A model generated the notes under the pieces. It did not search any database. It was not told the origin of the DNA and saw only the letters and a program-made list of their open reading frames with translations. Below, piece after piece: positions 47,321-60,318 of a DNA stretch of 64,000 bases (within the stretch, counting starts at the first letter, position 1; the number at the start of each line of letters is the position of its first letter). Origin of the DNA: Megalopta genalis (taxonomy: Eukaryota > Arthropoda > Insecta > Hymenoptera > Halictidae); NCBI RefSeq assembly GCF_051020955.1, contig NC_135018.1:3386814-3450813 (forward strand), written 5' to 3'. A program made the translations under genes and the position numbers.

Positions 47321-47913
47321 AGGAACACGCAACGAAAACAACCGTGCTTCTTCTCTACACGTGATAAAGCTCCTTTGTAGGTCAACCGACAAGTACACGG
47401 CTATTCTCGTGATAGCCGTTCGAGCATTTCGTTCGGGATTCCCGCGGTGAATTGTCGGGCGTTCCCGAGTCTATAGTGACATTTCTTCCTTTAGATTGAT
47501 TTTTCACGAGGTAGACGCGGGCAACTTATCAAAGAATCGTGTGCTACTGGATTTCAAATCTCGATGGAAACGAGCTACCTCGCGCGGAGACGTTGCGTTT
47601 CATTTTATATCACTTTTACGTGAATAAGTTTGTATCAGTTGGTGAGGTGGATTGTACGTGATTCAAGTTTCTACAGACCACACGATTTTCGTAGATCCGT
47701 TGGATTAAATACACGTGGACCGTGTTGTTATTGGAGCTGGTGATCTCGAACAAATATTATTAATTCATTCCGCGGAACTAGAGAACTAGATTCATGTTTA
47801 TACGCATGATTCTACTTGGATATTTCAAAAGACTTTTCGGAGACATTGATGTTGTAAAATCGCTCATAAATTTGTACCGGTACTAGAAGAGAGTTATAGT
47901 TTGTACAATAAAA
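47321..47913. other. No gene recognised
   Basis: If the upstream promoter is real, this is intron; otherwise intergenic. Confidence 0.3.
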
Positions 47914-48151
47914 GCAATTATACAAGAAGTCAGGCTATAGAATTGTAATTAATCTCAATATTAAAATTATTAAAATGGGGCTAATTATGGCTAATTATAA
48001 GCCTTATATTAAGGCTATAGATATATCTATAGCTTGAGATATATCTATAACCTTAATATATGGCTTATAATTAGCCATAATTAGTCCTATTTTATTAATT
48101 TTAATATTGAGATTAATTACAATTCTATAGCCTGACTTCTTGTATAATTGC
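47914..48151. repeat. 238-bp near-perfect palindrome
   Basis: The left arm starts GCAATTATACAAGAAGTCAG and the right arm ends with its inverse (CTGACTTCTTGTATAATTGC). Pairing continues through TATAGAATTGTAATTAATCT and GCTAATTATGGCTAATTATA to a centre near 48032 that carries TATAGATATATCT on both sides. Arms of about 115 bases have very few mismatches. It could be a foldback element; if transcribed it would form a long double-stranded RNA hairpin. Confidence 0.9.
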
Positions 48152-50484
48152 TTATATCTCAGGCTATAGATATATCTCAATATTTGTCATTTCGAATAAC
48201 GAGCATCGCCAATGATATCGTTCATCGTAGCATGCAACCGCGAACAGTTCCCGCGGCTAAATTTCTAGAATTCGCGACCGGTCGCGTTTGAAAAATCGTG
48301 CCTCAACCATCGAAAGTTAATGGAACGTGCTGAAACAGGTGTCGAAGTAATTGTCGGATTATTTGCTATCGTTGAACACCGTGAAGATCGAGTTCGCAAC
48401 AATTCAAGGTCGCGCGGCTACCGCAGCGAAGCTTTATTACGAACATGTTGCATTATTACGGCAAGAGTCGAGAGAAGAATATGTTAAATGCGACGTTTAC
48501 TCCGCGACGCGTGTAACGTTATCGTCGGGCTTTCGATTTTTACCTATTTCTGATTCATTCAGTCTCTTCCATTTTTTCTTTTTTTTTTCTTTTTGGTTCA
48601 CGGCTCGTATATCATTAACACGTAGTTCGTTATTTCTTCGACGCATTCGCCGAACGGCAATAACACTCCCCGGCAACATTTCTTTCCGTCTAATCGAGCG
48701 ATCGTTCGCCGCAGATATCGTGGTAAAACATGTGTTTCCATGAAGTTCACTGCAATGTTGACTGTCGGTTCTCGCGATACCGGAGCCTCGCCGAAAGTGC
48801 CGTGGATTATTTGTGTTTATACGTACACACTCGGCCGGTGCAAAACTAGGTAAATCGAAGTTTTCTCTATCCTACAGAAAATTCCATAAGTTTTCTCCGA
48901 GGAATTCCGATTTTAATTTTGATCGTCGTAAAAAACATATAGCAGTGACCTTGATTGAAAAAGTATTCTCGGATATCACGAAAATGTCACTCGAGACTGC
49001 GCGAGCATGTGCATCGGGTATTTGTCAACGGGCTGATGACACCTGAGGATGCACTCGTAATAATGCACGATTAGTGTCACGGAGAACATTGGGAGGTGTA
49101 GTAGGGAACCTTAAATATAGCAAAACAGAACATTGGCAACATTGTCACGATTCTAGCGAGGACTATACATATAGCATCCTCACACGGTACCAATGCACCG
49201 CATTGCACAATACCTCGGTTTAACCTGAACATTTGAATCAAACTCTTGCTCTCTCGCGTTTATTTCTCCGCCGAGTCATCTGGCTCGTTATTACAGGTTT
49301 TTCGGGTCGGACCAATTACTGGCAGTTCTTTTTAAATATTCCAATTTTTATCGACGCTTGACCAACAACTCCATATTTCTACAGCTTTCCATTTCTCGAA
49401 CATGCGACACAACATGTATAAATAATTTCAATGTTCGACCAACTAAAATTTCATCTACGAATTTTCATTTTAAATTCTTAGTCGATGTACTCGGATTCGA
49501 AATATTTTTCGTGGAAACGTAAGAATTGTTTCAAAGTGACAAACAAATTTAAATTCTGTTACAAATTCTATAAATTTGAAATTTTTGTTACGAATCCGGC
49601 CGCGCGCGCAAACGTTGCAACCAGAAATTTATTCGTACACTTTAGTTGCCTATTAGACAGTTTAAATATGTATAATCCAACGTAATCGGGCCGCGTGGAA
49701 TATTTCGAGGCCGATACGCAAGAGAAATTATTTTCTCGGCGAGTATGATTTTCGCGAACGAAAGTATAATGTTTACATTGGCATGTAAAGTGGAGTTAAG
49801 TAGGATCAGGAATAACCGTAATCATCAAACCTCGTATTACGGCGGTTTAAGCGTTCGTGCACGTTTATTATGAACGACTCCGTGTTTACTGGAGACGCAT
49901 GTTCGTTTGCTGGCATGCTTTTGCATGCTGGGGATACAAACTTGCATCGTTCTTTTTTTTTTTTTCTTTCGGATTAGAGAGCAGCTTAGGAAAACGCGAA
50001 ACTATTCGGACACGCGAATTGTCGCAATTGCGACGCGATAGTAATCGCCGTTTGCCGCTTCTCGAAAAGTCAACGCGCCATTAAAACAACGCGCGCGCCA
50101 TAATTAATTTACGTTTACACACGCCATGCGGCGAGGATTTCCTCGGAGATTTATGCTGGCGGTGCCACGAACCTTAAATGTTTACTTTCGTTTGTAAACT
50201 TCCTCCACGGCTGATAACCATTATATAACAATAATCTTATCTTTGCACTCGCTATGCAGACCGGAGCTGATCCAGCCCAAGGTGCAACAGGCGCTGGACG
50301 TGATAATTAGTTGCACAGTCGGACGCCGGAGTGCCGGCGCAACGATTCATAGATCAGAATTTTTTCGAGGATATCGAGGCCAAGGGATCGCGAGTATCTT
50401 TGTCCCGATACGTCGCGTTTCGCGGTGCTTTATGGTCGTTTCTTTTTGTTTTTTCGTCGAATCCGAAACGAGAGCCGGGAACGT
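48152..50484. other. Intergenic or intronic, no gene recognised
   Basis: Mixed-composition DNA with scattered short frames (for example 48351-48743) lacking known motifs. Confidence 0.35.
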
Positions 50485-50665
50485 TTAACCCCTTGACATA
50501 CCGTCTTCTTCGCAGTTACTGTAATTAGAAATTTTTCGATTGCAATAATTTCTTAGAAGGGAAAGAAAATTGATGCTTATCGTGTGCCTAAATTTACTCG
50601 AATGCTTAACTATTGATGACAAGGGATTCGAATTTTATTCCCGTGAAAATATGGCAAGGGGTTAA
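50485..50665. mobile_element. TTAA-flanked 181-bp MITE
   Basis: Starts TTAACCCCTTGACATACC and ends with the near inverse (TATGGCAAGGGGTTAA), so the ends are about 15-base terminal repeats inside TTAA borders, as in piggyBac-like elements. Non-coding interior. A different subfamily from 22095 and 61481. Confidence 0.7.
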
Positions 50666-51094
50666 TTGGTTACAATTTGTGCGCGCAAATATTGAATTTA
50701 AACGGACTGGAGGAGGAGAAGGTGGTGGTGGAGGAGGCACGGTTCGATGAAAGCGAGATATAAAGGCGGAGGCGAAAGGTGTAATTCCTCTAGTTGCAAT
50801 ATTTGGCGACCTTCGGAGTTATGGAAATGCGCACGCTATCCCGATACACATGTGCAGATCCTGCACGGACGAGTTTCGTAGCTGTCGACGATCTAAGAAT
50901 TAAATGTCAGTAAGGTCATGGTCGCGAAGGAGCAAAGGAATCTCCGCCTGCGAATTCAGTCTGCGGACGTTAACTAATGAAAACCATTACGGTAATGCAA
51001 GCGGATGCCTTTGAGAATATATTAATCCAGACTTCATCGGTTCGCTGTGTGTGTGTGTAGATCGGTGAGAGGGTTTCGCTGCGATTCTATATAC
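50666..51094. other. No gene recognised
   Basis: Contains a GGAGGAGGAGAAGG tract and a GT microsatellite near 51047; otherwise unremarkable. Confidence 0.3.
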
Positions 51095-51680
51095 GTGTAT
51101 ACATACACGGAATAAATTACAAATACTTAAAAATATCGGGACTATGGTGCACCGTAATTTCACTTCGGTTTCAGCAGAAATTGTTTTGCACCCGTGAATC
51201 GTTACAAATGTAGCGAAGCGTTCGTTATTCGTTCATTAGGCGATCCTAGTTGAGGTGCTTCGAGCCAAGATGTTTAGGAAAAGCTGTTCGGATAATAGAA
51301 CATGCAATTACTCGGTTTATAGCTACAGAAATTATGAATAATATTAAGAGTTAATATTACGAGTTCAAGTGTATGTATACATACACGGAATAAATTACAA
51401 ATACTTAAAAATATCGGGACTATGGTGCACCGTAATTTCATTTCGGTTTCAGCAGAAATTGTTTTGCCCCTGTGAATCGTTACAAATGTAGCGAAGCGTT
51501 CGTTATTCGTTCATTAGGCGATCCTAGTTGAGGTGCTTCGAGCCAAGGTGTTTAGGTAAAGCTGTTCGGATAATAGAACATAACATAGTAGAACATGCAA
51601 TTACTCGGTTTGTGGCTAGAGAAATTATGAATAATATTACGAGTTAATATTACGAATAATATTACGAGTTCAAGTGTATG
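51095..51680 (+). repeat. 278-bp tandem duplication
   Basis: The block beginning ACATACACGGAATAAATTAC at 51101 repeats at 51379 with very few substitutions, through CGGGACTATGGTGCACCG, GCGAAGCGTTCGTTATTC and TCCTAGTTGAGGTGCTTCG. The second copy has small insertions toward its end. Confidence 0.9.
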
Positions 51681-54430
51681 AGTACTTGATACTTTTACAC
51701 GATCAAAAGAGAAATATGCAAATGTGCAATATGTACATGGCCACTGTACATATGTATGTGTACGGTGGATATTAGAAAGTTTATTTTTAAAGTGACCTCT
51801 TATTTTGTTTTAACCATAGAAGACTGCTTCTTCTTCTTCTCTACTGCAATTAGATTGCGAATTTTCTACACAGATTCTGTGTCTCGTGACTTAGTTTGCT
51901 CGACATTAAAAGATTTACTGATAAGAAGAATACAATAACGATATTCTTAGTGCCTGAGATGCGTCAATATCCGAATTCTCCAGTCTAATAATTAGACTGC
52001 AAATTTTTGCGCAAAGTAAGCACTCGTGGAAGTTAATTTCAAGACACGCGCATCAGATAAATATGTCTTTTCTGCTTCAATAATTTTAATAAATTATGCA
52101 CGATGTAAATTATTATCATTTTAATATTATTTTATATTATTTTCTATTATATTATTTTTATATTAATTATAGGTATTATATTCTATATATTATATTTTAT
52201 ATAATTTAGGTATTATTATATATTATAATAATATATAATAATAATATATTATATTATATTATATTATAATAATATATTATAATATTATATTATAATAATA
52301 TATTATAATATTATTATATATTATATTTTCTAACCTTTTCGATGTCTTTACAGTTTTGTAAGGTCAAGACTGAATTTATATAAAACTTTCGCCGTTTTTT
52401 ATCGTAATACGTACTCGAACCGAGAAGTTTATTCGATCATTTCGTATGAAAAAATACCATTACAATTTTTTAAGAATTTCAAAATCGGAAACGTTAAGTC
52501 GGTCATTTTGACGTTGCGCTAAGAATCTGATTTGTCGTTACAATACAATCGACATTAATTCTGTCGAGTGCAGGGCACAGTTTCGCGACCGTGCAGTCCA
52601 GAAAAGATTGCACCGAAAACCAGTATGACAAGCAGTCAGCGGATCGTTGAATGAAGTCGCATCGTTTTTACCGAAGCTGACGTAAAAGTAAAAAGTGTTT
52701 TTTCGAGAGTTTTTTGTCGGGCGTCGCTAACAAAAGAGCGCGTCTTAATTAAATTTACCGCGGTCAAGGAAAAACGCGACGCACATAAAAGCTCGCGGGT
52801 GATTTATTGTCGAGGGGCGGGCTCTCCCTCCCTCCCCCCCGCTCTCTCTCTCTCTCTCACTCTCTCTCCCTCTCCCGCCGCACACACATATACACGTTCA
52901 TGCAAGTCGCCTTCTTACACACAACTGATTACAAAGTCGAGAGATGATATAACTGGATTTGCAACTTGTCACGGTGAAAGAGTGAGAGGTGGACGGGAAA
53001 AGGGGGGCTGGTGGGGGAGGCCATTATTGTTCAAGGGCGCCAATGTACCGATTGAATTTAAAATGCTAATATCGTAACGCAGAAAAATGGCGAATAGGAA
53101 GGATTTGACAGAGCAGCCTGATACGAGACCGGGAACAATCTTTGAATCTTTCGCAAAGTCCGTTCGCCAGATGTCTCGTAAATGATATTTCGTCTAAAAT
53201 CCTGGCGATCGGCCCGAAAGCAAAATGTATTATTGCGCAATTCTCTGAATAAAACGTGCATAAAAAAGAGTATGCAAATTGCAGAGTGAGCGATTACATT
53301 AAATTATTCCATCGGCGATACCGTCGCCATTTTTACTCCTTGGACACGTGACTCTCGGTAAGAGATTGGACCTTTTTGCATTGTAAAAGCCATCTTGTTC
53401 GGCTTGAGATCGGACACCTGTACGTATTTACCTTTGAACAATACTCGCGTAAATACTCGCATAATGAATAATTCTCGAATAATACTCGCATCTAAATGGT
53501 GCTCGAAATCCCTCGTTCTCCATTCTTTGTTAAAGCATAATAGTTCACCGAATCCGACTAATTACTCGCGTTGTTGCTAACGTCACCAAGACAAGATTAT
53601 TAATATAATTATTTTGTTTCTGATTTATTAATTTCTCAGCGACATCGTTCGCTATCGACCGTTGGCATCGGTCGACTGCGAAGCGCAGTGCAACGCGTAT
53701 CTTAATTTCGGTCTGTCGGAACCACGGGACTTCGTTCGTTCGAAGGCATAAATTCTAGCGGGAATCAGCTAAGGCCAACAATGCACAATATTGTGCTCGT
53801 AATTTATCGCGGACGGGCAGTAACAAATCTGTGTCACTTTAGAAGATCAAAGGGAAGTCGAAGTGTGCATCGCGAGCGGCGGCGGCGGCCGGCCGTAGAG
53901 CCGTTCGTAAAGCTTCTTTTTAAATTGCCTCCGTGTAACAGCGGCACTAGAAGACGATTGTAAATGCCGCTGGCATAGTTCTTATATCTCTAATAATAAT
54001 TCCAGTCCGGCCGGAGTTATTAATTCGCCGGGCGCGACACGGGGGGAGAGCCGAGAATTTGCGAAACGTGTCCGGCTCGTAATCATTAAACCGGCGATAA
54101 TCATCCCGCGCGGGTCTTTCGACGAAGCTATTTCTCCCACGGTTATAGTCCTTTCGAACGACACGGTTCGTGTTCGGCAACAGTACAGACAGTTTTAACG
54201 GAATTTATACGATCGACGAAGTCCTCAATGCCCGCCGCTTTGTACCTCGGCGTTTTGCGAAATATGCACGTACTTTGGGATACTGTTCTATAGAAATAGA
54301 TAAATTATTGTCTGCCAGGTTTCGGCATTAATTCGAATTGTTTCGAAGCAATGTTTATATCTAAGATGATCGTTCGGATGAATTCTTTTTAGTCGGATAT
54401 TTTGTTCGAACAACGTAAATTACTCTGTCC
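51681..54430. other. Intergenic or intronic, no gene recognised
   Basis: Includes an AT-only block at 52110-52330 and a CT-rich microsatellite tract at 52825-52880. Frames of about 60-90 codons show no known domain. Confidence 0.35.
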
Positions 54431-54810
54431 TATTTATTCTATCTATTTATACAAATTTTATTCTTTATTCTATCTATTTATACGAATTTTATTCTTTATT
54501 TTATCTACTCGTACGAATTTTGTTCTTTATTCTATCTATATTTATTCGAATAATTCTTTATTCTATCTATATTTATTCGAATAATTCTTTATTCTATCTA
54601 TATTTATTCGAATAATTCTTTATTCTATCTATATTTATTCGAATAATTCTTTATTCTATCTATACTTATTCGAATAGTTCTTTCTCCTATCTATATTTAT
54701 TCGAATAATTCTTAAATTTGAATAAATTATTCGCATAATTGTTTATTCATATAGATTATTCGCATAATTCTTTAGTCCAATAAATTATTCGCACATAATT
54801 CTTTATTCAA
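54431..54810 (+). repeat. ~31-bp minisatellite (TTCTATCTATATTTATTCGAATAATTC)
   Basis: About ten imperfect tandem copies of a unit containing ATTCTATCTATATTTATTC and GAATAATTCTTT, more diverged at both edges. TTCGAA or TTCGCA variants occur within units. Confidence 0.85.
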
Positions 54811-55254
54811 ATTGTCGAATCTTATTTGGATAAATTTTTATCTAGACAAATTTTTGCAGATAAAAAGCAATTTCGTCCGAATGATATTTTTTAGTTACTC
54901 CTTGGGCGATGTAAGTGCTGCTATCTATTGTTTATTTATCGTGAATTATATAGAAATCGACTATACTGATTTATCAACCGAAAGATCCTACGATAAAAAT
55001 GTGTTCGCACCGGGTAACAGATTTTCAAAGAAAAATCGCCTTACACTGATTGGCTTCTGGACTGTCCATGTTGCCATAGAAATCGTAAGAAATTTTTATC
55101 TTGCCATTGTTATGAAATAACAATATCAGTCTCGTTAAAGGCTCGCTAGTTCTACCGTTACCACTACATTTACAAAATCCGTCAAAATGACGGGTCAATA
55201 ATTTTTTTAATTCACGATCATTCATATCGTAAAGATAACGAGAAAGATTACGAG
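54811..55254. other. No recognised gene
   Basis: Open frames on both strands (54812-55120 plus, 55025-55225 minus) overlap and have no known motif. Confidence 0.3.
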
Positions 55255-55370
55255 TTATATATATATATTATTATTATTATATATATATTATATATATATA
55301 TTATTATTATTATATATATATTATATATATATTATTATTATTATATATATATTATATATATATATATATA
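55255..55370. repeat. AT-only simple repeat
   Basis: Alternating ATTATTATTATATATATAT blocks repeated three times. Confidence 0.85.
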
Positions 55371-55646
55371 GCGACGATAAATCGACGATATGACACTTAG
55401 TCTGATTTTTAACCAGCGTTATTGTAATTATTAACAAGCGTAATTTGCCGTAGGTAACTCGTATATATATATAGCGACGATAAGACACTTAGTCTGATTT
55501 TTAACCAGCGTTATTGTAATTATTAACAAGCGTAATTTGCCGTAGATAACTCGTAATATATATATTAGTAATACGCTTAATAATTACGCTTGTTAATAAT
55601 TACAATAACGCTGGTTAAAAATCAGACTAAGTGTCATATCGTCGCT
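55371..55646. repeat. Direct duplication plus inverted copy of an ~85-bp unit
   Basis: GCGACGATAA...ACACTTAGTCTGATTTTTAACC...TTTGCCGTAG occurs at 55371-55462 and again at 55474-55556. The inverse (GGTTAAAAATCAGACTAAGT then ATATCGTCGC) occupies 55586-55646. The second direct copy and the inverted copy form a hairpin of about 60 bases per arm. Confidence 0.85.
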
Positions 55647-55649
55647 TTC

Positions 55650-56632
55650 ATAAACTAACACAAAACAGCTGTCTTTTTTGGGCTCCGTAAATCCAGCGTT
55701 AAAAGTCGTGTTCCGTCGTCCCCGGTTGAATCGGGTCGCATTCCGAATCGTGTTCACACCGGACGGTGGAAATCATCTTACCCCCGTTTATACGCTCGTT
55801 TCATGGGATCCGTCGATACCGGGCATCGGATTCGCGCGAGCACGTTTTCTGGCAACGTGTGCGTTACGCAACGCAGAATTTCGACGCGTCGATCGCACGT
55901 GCCCGGCGATCCAAAACTTTCGTGTTGGCTCGTCCGCGGATTTACACGATGGTTCCGCGAAATTTCTCTGCGATTTGGGTCTCCGACCAAACACAGTTCG
56001 AGCGGGACACCCGACACGGCCAACATCCGAGAAACGGACCCGCGCGTCCGTCGACGTTTTGTTCCGCGCGCGCTGAAATCGCGTGCGAAACGCGACTCCT
56101 AGGACGGGGAAGCGCGCGTGATCCACGCCACGCGCCGATGGACCGCGACCAACGCGTTTTCGATCTTTAACTGATTAAGTGGCTAATCGTTTCTGCTCGA
56201 AAACGAAGAGTGTTGGGCGATCGTTCCTGGAAATGTTCGCTTCGTCCGCACGAAACCCGCAGTTCGGCTACGATCGCCGCGGTGTCTCGTAACAGGCGGC
56301 GTTTCGATTCTGTAGTTCGGTTTAATTGATACCGATGCGCACCTTTGTCAGGCATAATTCACAATGAAAGAGCTTTCTGTTTGATCGATCGGCTTATCGA
56401 TTGCTGCTACGTAGACGCTCGCTCGATTAAATAACTATGGTAGTATTATTAAAGTTATTGTATGAAGAAATGTTTCGGGAGAAACTCAACGAAATGTTTT
56501 AGTCCTAAGTTAAGAATCTTATTTTTACGTCTTATAAATTCTACTTGTTTCAGAAGCTTTATTTTTAAGAATTTCTTTTTATGCATCCTCGTCGAAACTT
56601 GAAGCGAGAACTTTCTTGGAAGAAGATTCCGT
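55650..56632. other. CpG-rich island to about 56350, then AT-rich; no recognised gene
   Basis: Several overlapping frames of 60-134 codons exist on both strands, as expected in CpG-rich DNA with few stops. None shows a known motif. May be a promoter island. Confidence 0.3.
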
Positions 56633-56873
56633 AAATGGAATAAATGAGTGGAATTTTTAAAAAGATTTTAAGTTTCTTATCTTTAATTTTAGTTTTAATT
56701 TTTTTCAATTTTTATTCGAAAGATCCAGAAATTGTTCCATCCCTCATTCCAACTATTAAAGAGAAAACTAAATTTTTATGTGATTCCTGAATCTTGAACA
56801 TAAGTATGACATATGATGATATATCATTGACATAAGTATAGTAATTATATATGTTATTAATTCAGTATCTAAA

Positions 56874-56935
<62 letters not shown>

Positions 56936-57182
56936 TGGAATAAATGGAATAAATGAGTGGAATTTTTAAAAAGATTTTAAGTTTCTTATCTTTAATTTTA
57001 GTTTTAATTTTTTTCAATTTTTATTCGAAAGATCCAGAAATTGTTTTATCCCTCATTCCAACTATTAAAGAGAAAACTAAATTTTTATGTGATTCCTGAA
57101 TCTTGAACATAAGTATGACATATGATGATATATCATTGACATAAGTATAGTAATTATATATGTTATTAATTCAGTATCTAAA

Positions 57183-57246
<64 letters not shown>

Positions 57247-57491
57247 GAATAAATGGAATAAATGAGTGGAATCTTTAAAAAGATTTTAAGTTTCTTATCT
57301 TTAATTTTAGTTTTAATTTTTTTCAATTTTTATTCAAAAGATCCAGAAATTGTTTCATCCCTCATTCCAACTATTAAAGAGAAAACTAAATTTTTATGTG
57401 ATTGTTGAATCTTGAACATAAGTATGACATATGATGATATATCATTGACATAAGTATAGTAATTATATATGTTATTAATTCAGTATCGAAA

Positions 57492-57551
<60 letters not shown>
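56633..57551 (+). repeat. 309-bp repeat, three copies, each ending in a long GA tract
   Basis: AATGGAATAAATGAGTGG recurs at 56634, 56943 and 57252. Each unit continues through TTAGTTTTAATTTTTTTCAA and CATATGATGATATATCATTG and closes with (GA)n tracts at about 56877-56932, 57186-57243 and 57493-57551. The unit bodies are nearly identical. Confidence 0.92.
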
Positions 57552-57554
<3 letters not shown>

Positions 57555-58103
57555 AGCGAGACTTAGAACACATGGGGAATAAATTGCTGCTGTTTTATTA
57601 GGATCCCTTGAGGACATTAGAAAAAAGAAAAGCCGAAGTTGAAAAAATCTCTGGTTGCATAAGCAATAAAATGTTCTGAAGGTTTAGATAAGTCTAAACA
57701 AAAATTTGATGGGATCTGGGTCAGATGAGTTAATGCCTAATATAATGTATAATTTCTTTTTCTGTTATGATAAAAATTTACGTGTAGAAGCTTTTAATAT
57801 CCCAATTTTTATGGAAGCTTTTAATATCGTTCTACGAAGTTTTATTTTGCGTAAAAATCTTTCTGTAACGTTTACCTTTTACATCAGCAGTCGCACAAAA
57901 TGCTGAAATCTCGCCAATGCGGTTATAAAGATAAACGATACAGTGATCTTTGCAACCGCTCCGATGCACTTCCTTGAATTATCGCGTAACAGAGCGATAA
58001 AGTTTGTTAAACCTTGCGATAACTTTTCCTGCACTATTTCCTGATCTGTTTAATCGGATATTATTACTATCATTATTAATACAATTTTTAATATATATAA
58101 TTC

Positions 58104-58137
<34 letters not shown>

Positions 58138-58401
58138 CATATAATTTTTGTTATCTAAAAAATGTGTAAAATATGTATGTAGTGTCAAAATATGCAAAAT
58201 TGTAATACATACATACATACCTACATTGTGTTAGAAAACCAATCGAATTGATTCTCGTCTTTGGAATATTTTGAATTTGAATTTCATGGGTGGCTAGTAA
58301 TTGTTACAAAAGCTAAAACAAAATTATATTTACATCTTTAAATATTGAATTACATCTCTCATTCAAGCAACAAACACATAATTCGATTGCAGATACAACA
58401 G
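57552..58401. other. No gene recognised
   Basis: AT-rich with an (ATT)n microsatellite near 58107-58134. Confidence 0.35.
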
Positions 58402-58527
58402 TACAACAAATTCTCTCTAATTGACCCTTAGTTTGTACACCAAAATGCACAATTTGTTAAGAGAAGATACGATTAATTATTTATTATAGTTATCTTTTCC
58501 CAAATTGTCCAAGGAAGATTTACTGTA
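58402..58527. mobile_element. Internally deleted TACAGTAATG-family MITE, copy 8
   Basis: Left TACAACAAATTCTCTCTAAT, then TTGACCCTTAGTTTGTACAC, AAATGCACAATTTG and AGAGAAGATACGATTA; right CTTTTCCCAAATTGTCCAAG and TTTACTGTA. At 126 bases the GC-rich central arms seen in other copies are missing. Confidence 0.6.
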
Positions 58528-59038
58528 TTTCTTTATATCTTGCAACATTGTTTCTACAAAATTAGGCGGTTTACGATAATAAGCCAGTAAGGAAAACCAC
58601 AACACGAGACCCATCTTGACACACTGAGTAAAGCTAGCAACAAAACTGCTTGTCTGCAATGTATCAACCAGTTTAGTTGTTTTCGACGAGTATACTCTGG
58701 TTAACAAAAGAGTATTTACTTCGATCAAATTCTTGATTAAATCATACATTCTGTAAAAGTGTTGATTTTAAACAAAATACGAAGAAAATCAAACATATAC
58801 AGTATAATTACAGTAACCTGCACAATTCTTAGATTTACTTAATCGTGCATTAAGTGTAAAACCATAATCAAAGTGTCCTAATAAACAGAAAAAGAAACCA
58901 GTGTTGCACCTATTACCAATATTCCATGTTTGGTAACCAATTCCATGTGCAGAGTGTCTCATCTAACTCTCGAGCGTCTAAAATATCTCGTTCGCTTTCT
59001 GTGATAGAGAAAAAAATAACGTATACTGCTTAAATGTA
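58528..59038. other. No recognised gene
   Basis: A 90-codon minus-strand frame (58749-58477) begins at an ATG and includes TSSFVASFTQCVKMGLVLWF. It has no family I recognise and ends inside the adjoining MITE. Confidence 0.25.
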
Positions 59039-60318
59039 GGTCAAAACCATGCCACAAATTCCGACGCGATAACGTCTTCGTGGTTCTTAAAAATAAAAAA
59101 TCCCAAGTAGCGCCTAAAAAGTTGGCGTCTGGACTAGAAGGGCACAGTAATTAGGGCACAGGTCAAAACTATGCTACAAATTTCAACGCGATAACGTTTT
59201 CATGGTTCTTAAAAATAAAAAATCCCAAGTAGCGCCTAAAAAGTTGGCCTCTGGACTAGAAGGGCACAGTAATTAGGGCACAGGTCAAAACTATGTCACA
59301 AATTCCACAGATTCGTGGTTCTTAAAAATAAAAAATCCCAAGTAACGCCAAAAACTTGGCCTCTGGACTAGAAGGACACAGTAATTAGGGCACAGGTCAA
59401 AACCATGCCACAAATTTCGACGCGATAACATCTTCGTGGTTCTTAAAAATAAAAAATCCCAAGTAGCGCCTAAAAAGTTGGCCTCTGGACTAGAAGGGCA
59501 CAGTAATTAGGGCACAGGTCAAAACTATGTCACAAATTTCGACGCGATAACATCTTCGTGGTTCTTAAAAATAAAAAATTCCAAGCAGCGTCTAAAAAGT
59601 TGGCCTCTGGACTAGAATGGCACAGTAATTAGGGCACAGGTCAAAACTAAGTGACAAATTCCACAGATTCGTGGTTCTTAAAAATTAAAAAATCCCAAGT
59701 AGCGCCTAAAAAGTTGGCCTCTGGACTAGAATGGCACAGTAATTAGGGCACAGGTCAAAACTATGCCACAAATTCCGACGCGATAACGTCTCCGTGTTTC
59801 TTAAAAATAAAAAATCCCAAGTAGCGTCTAAAAAGTTGGTCTCTGGACTAGAAGGGCACAGTAATTAGGGCACAGGTCAAAACTATGTCACAAATTCCAC
59901 AGATTCGTGGTTCTTAAAAATAAAAAATCCCAAGTAACGCCAGAAACTTGGCCTCTGGACTAGAATGGCACAGTAATTAGGGCACAGGTCAAAACTATGT
60001 CGCAAATTCCACAGATTCGTGGTTCTTAAAAATAAAAAAATCCCAAGTAGCGCCTAAAAAGTTGGCCTCTGGACTAGAAGAGCACATGTCAAAACTATGC
60101 CACAAATTTCGTCGCGATAACGTCTTCGTGGTTCTTAAAAATAAAAAATCCCAAGTAGCGCCTAAAAAGTTGGCCTCTGGATTAGAATGGCACAGTAATT
60201 AGGGCACAGGTCAAAACCGATGCGATAACGTCTTCATGGTTCTTAAAAATAAAAAATCCCAAGTAGCACGTAAAAAATTGGCCTCTGGACTAGAAGGGCA
60301 CAGTAATTAGGGCACAGC
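59039..60318 (+). repeat. ~120-bp minisatellite, about eleven copies, two length classes
   Basis: Tandem units begin GGTCAAAACTATGCCACAAA and run through CGTGGTTCTTAAAAATAAAA, AATCCCAAGTAGCGCC, GTTGGCCTCTGGACTAGAAG and GCACAGTAATTAGGGCACA. Full units (~122 bases) contain CGACGCGATAACGTCTTCG. Shorter ones (for example at 59283, 59639 and 59875) have CCACAGATTCG instead. Full and short types are interspersed, so amplification involved mixed blocks. Confidence 0.93.
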
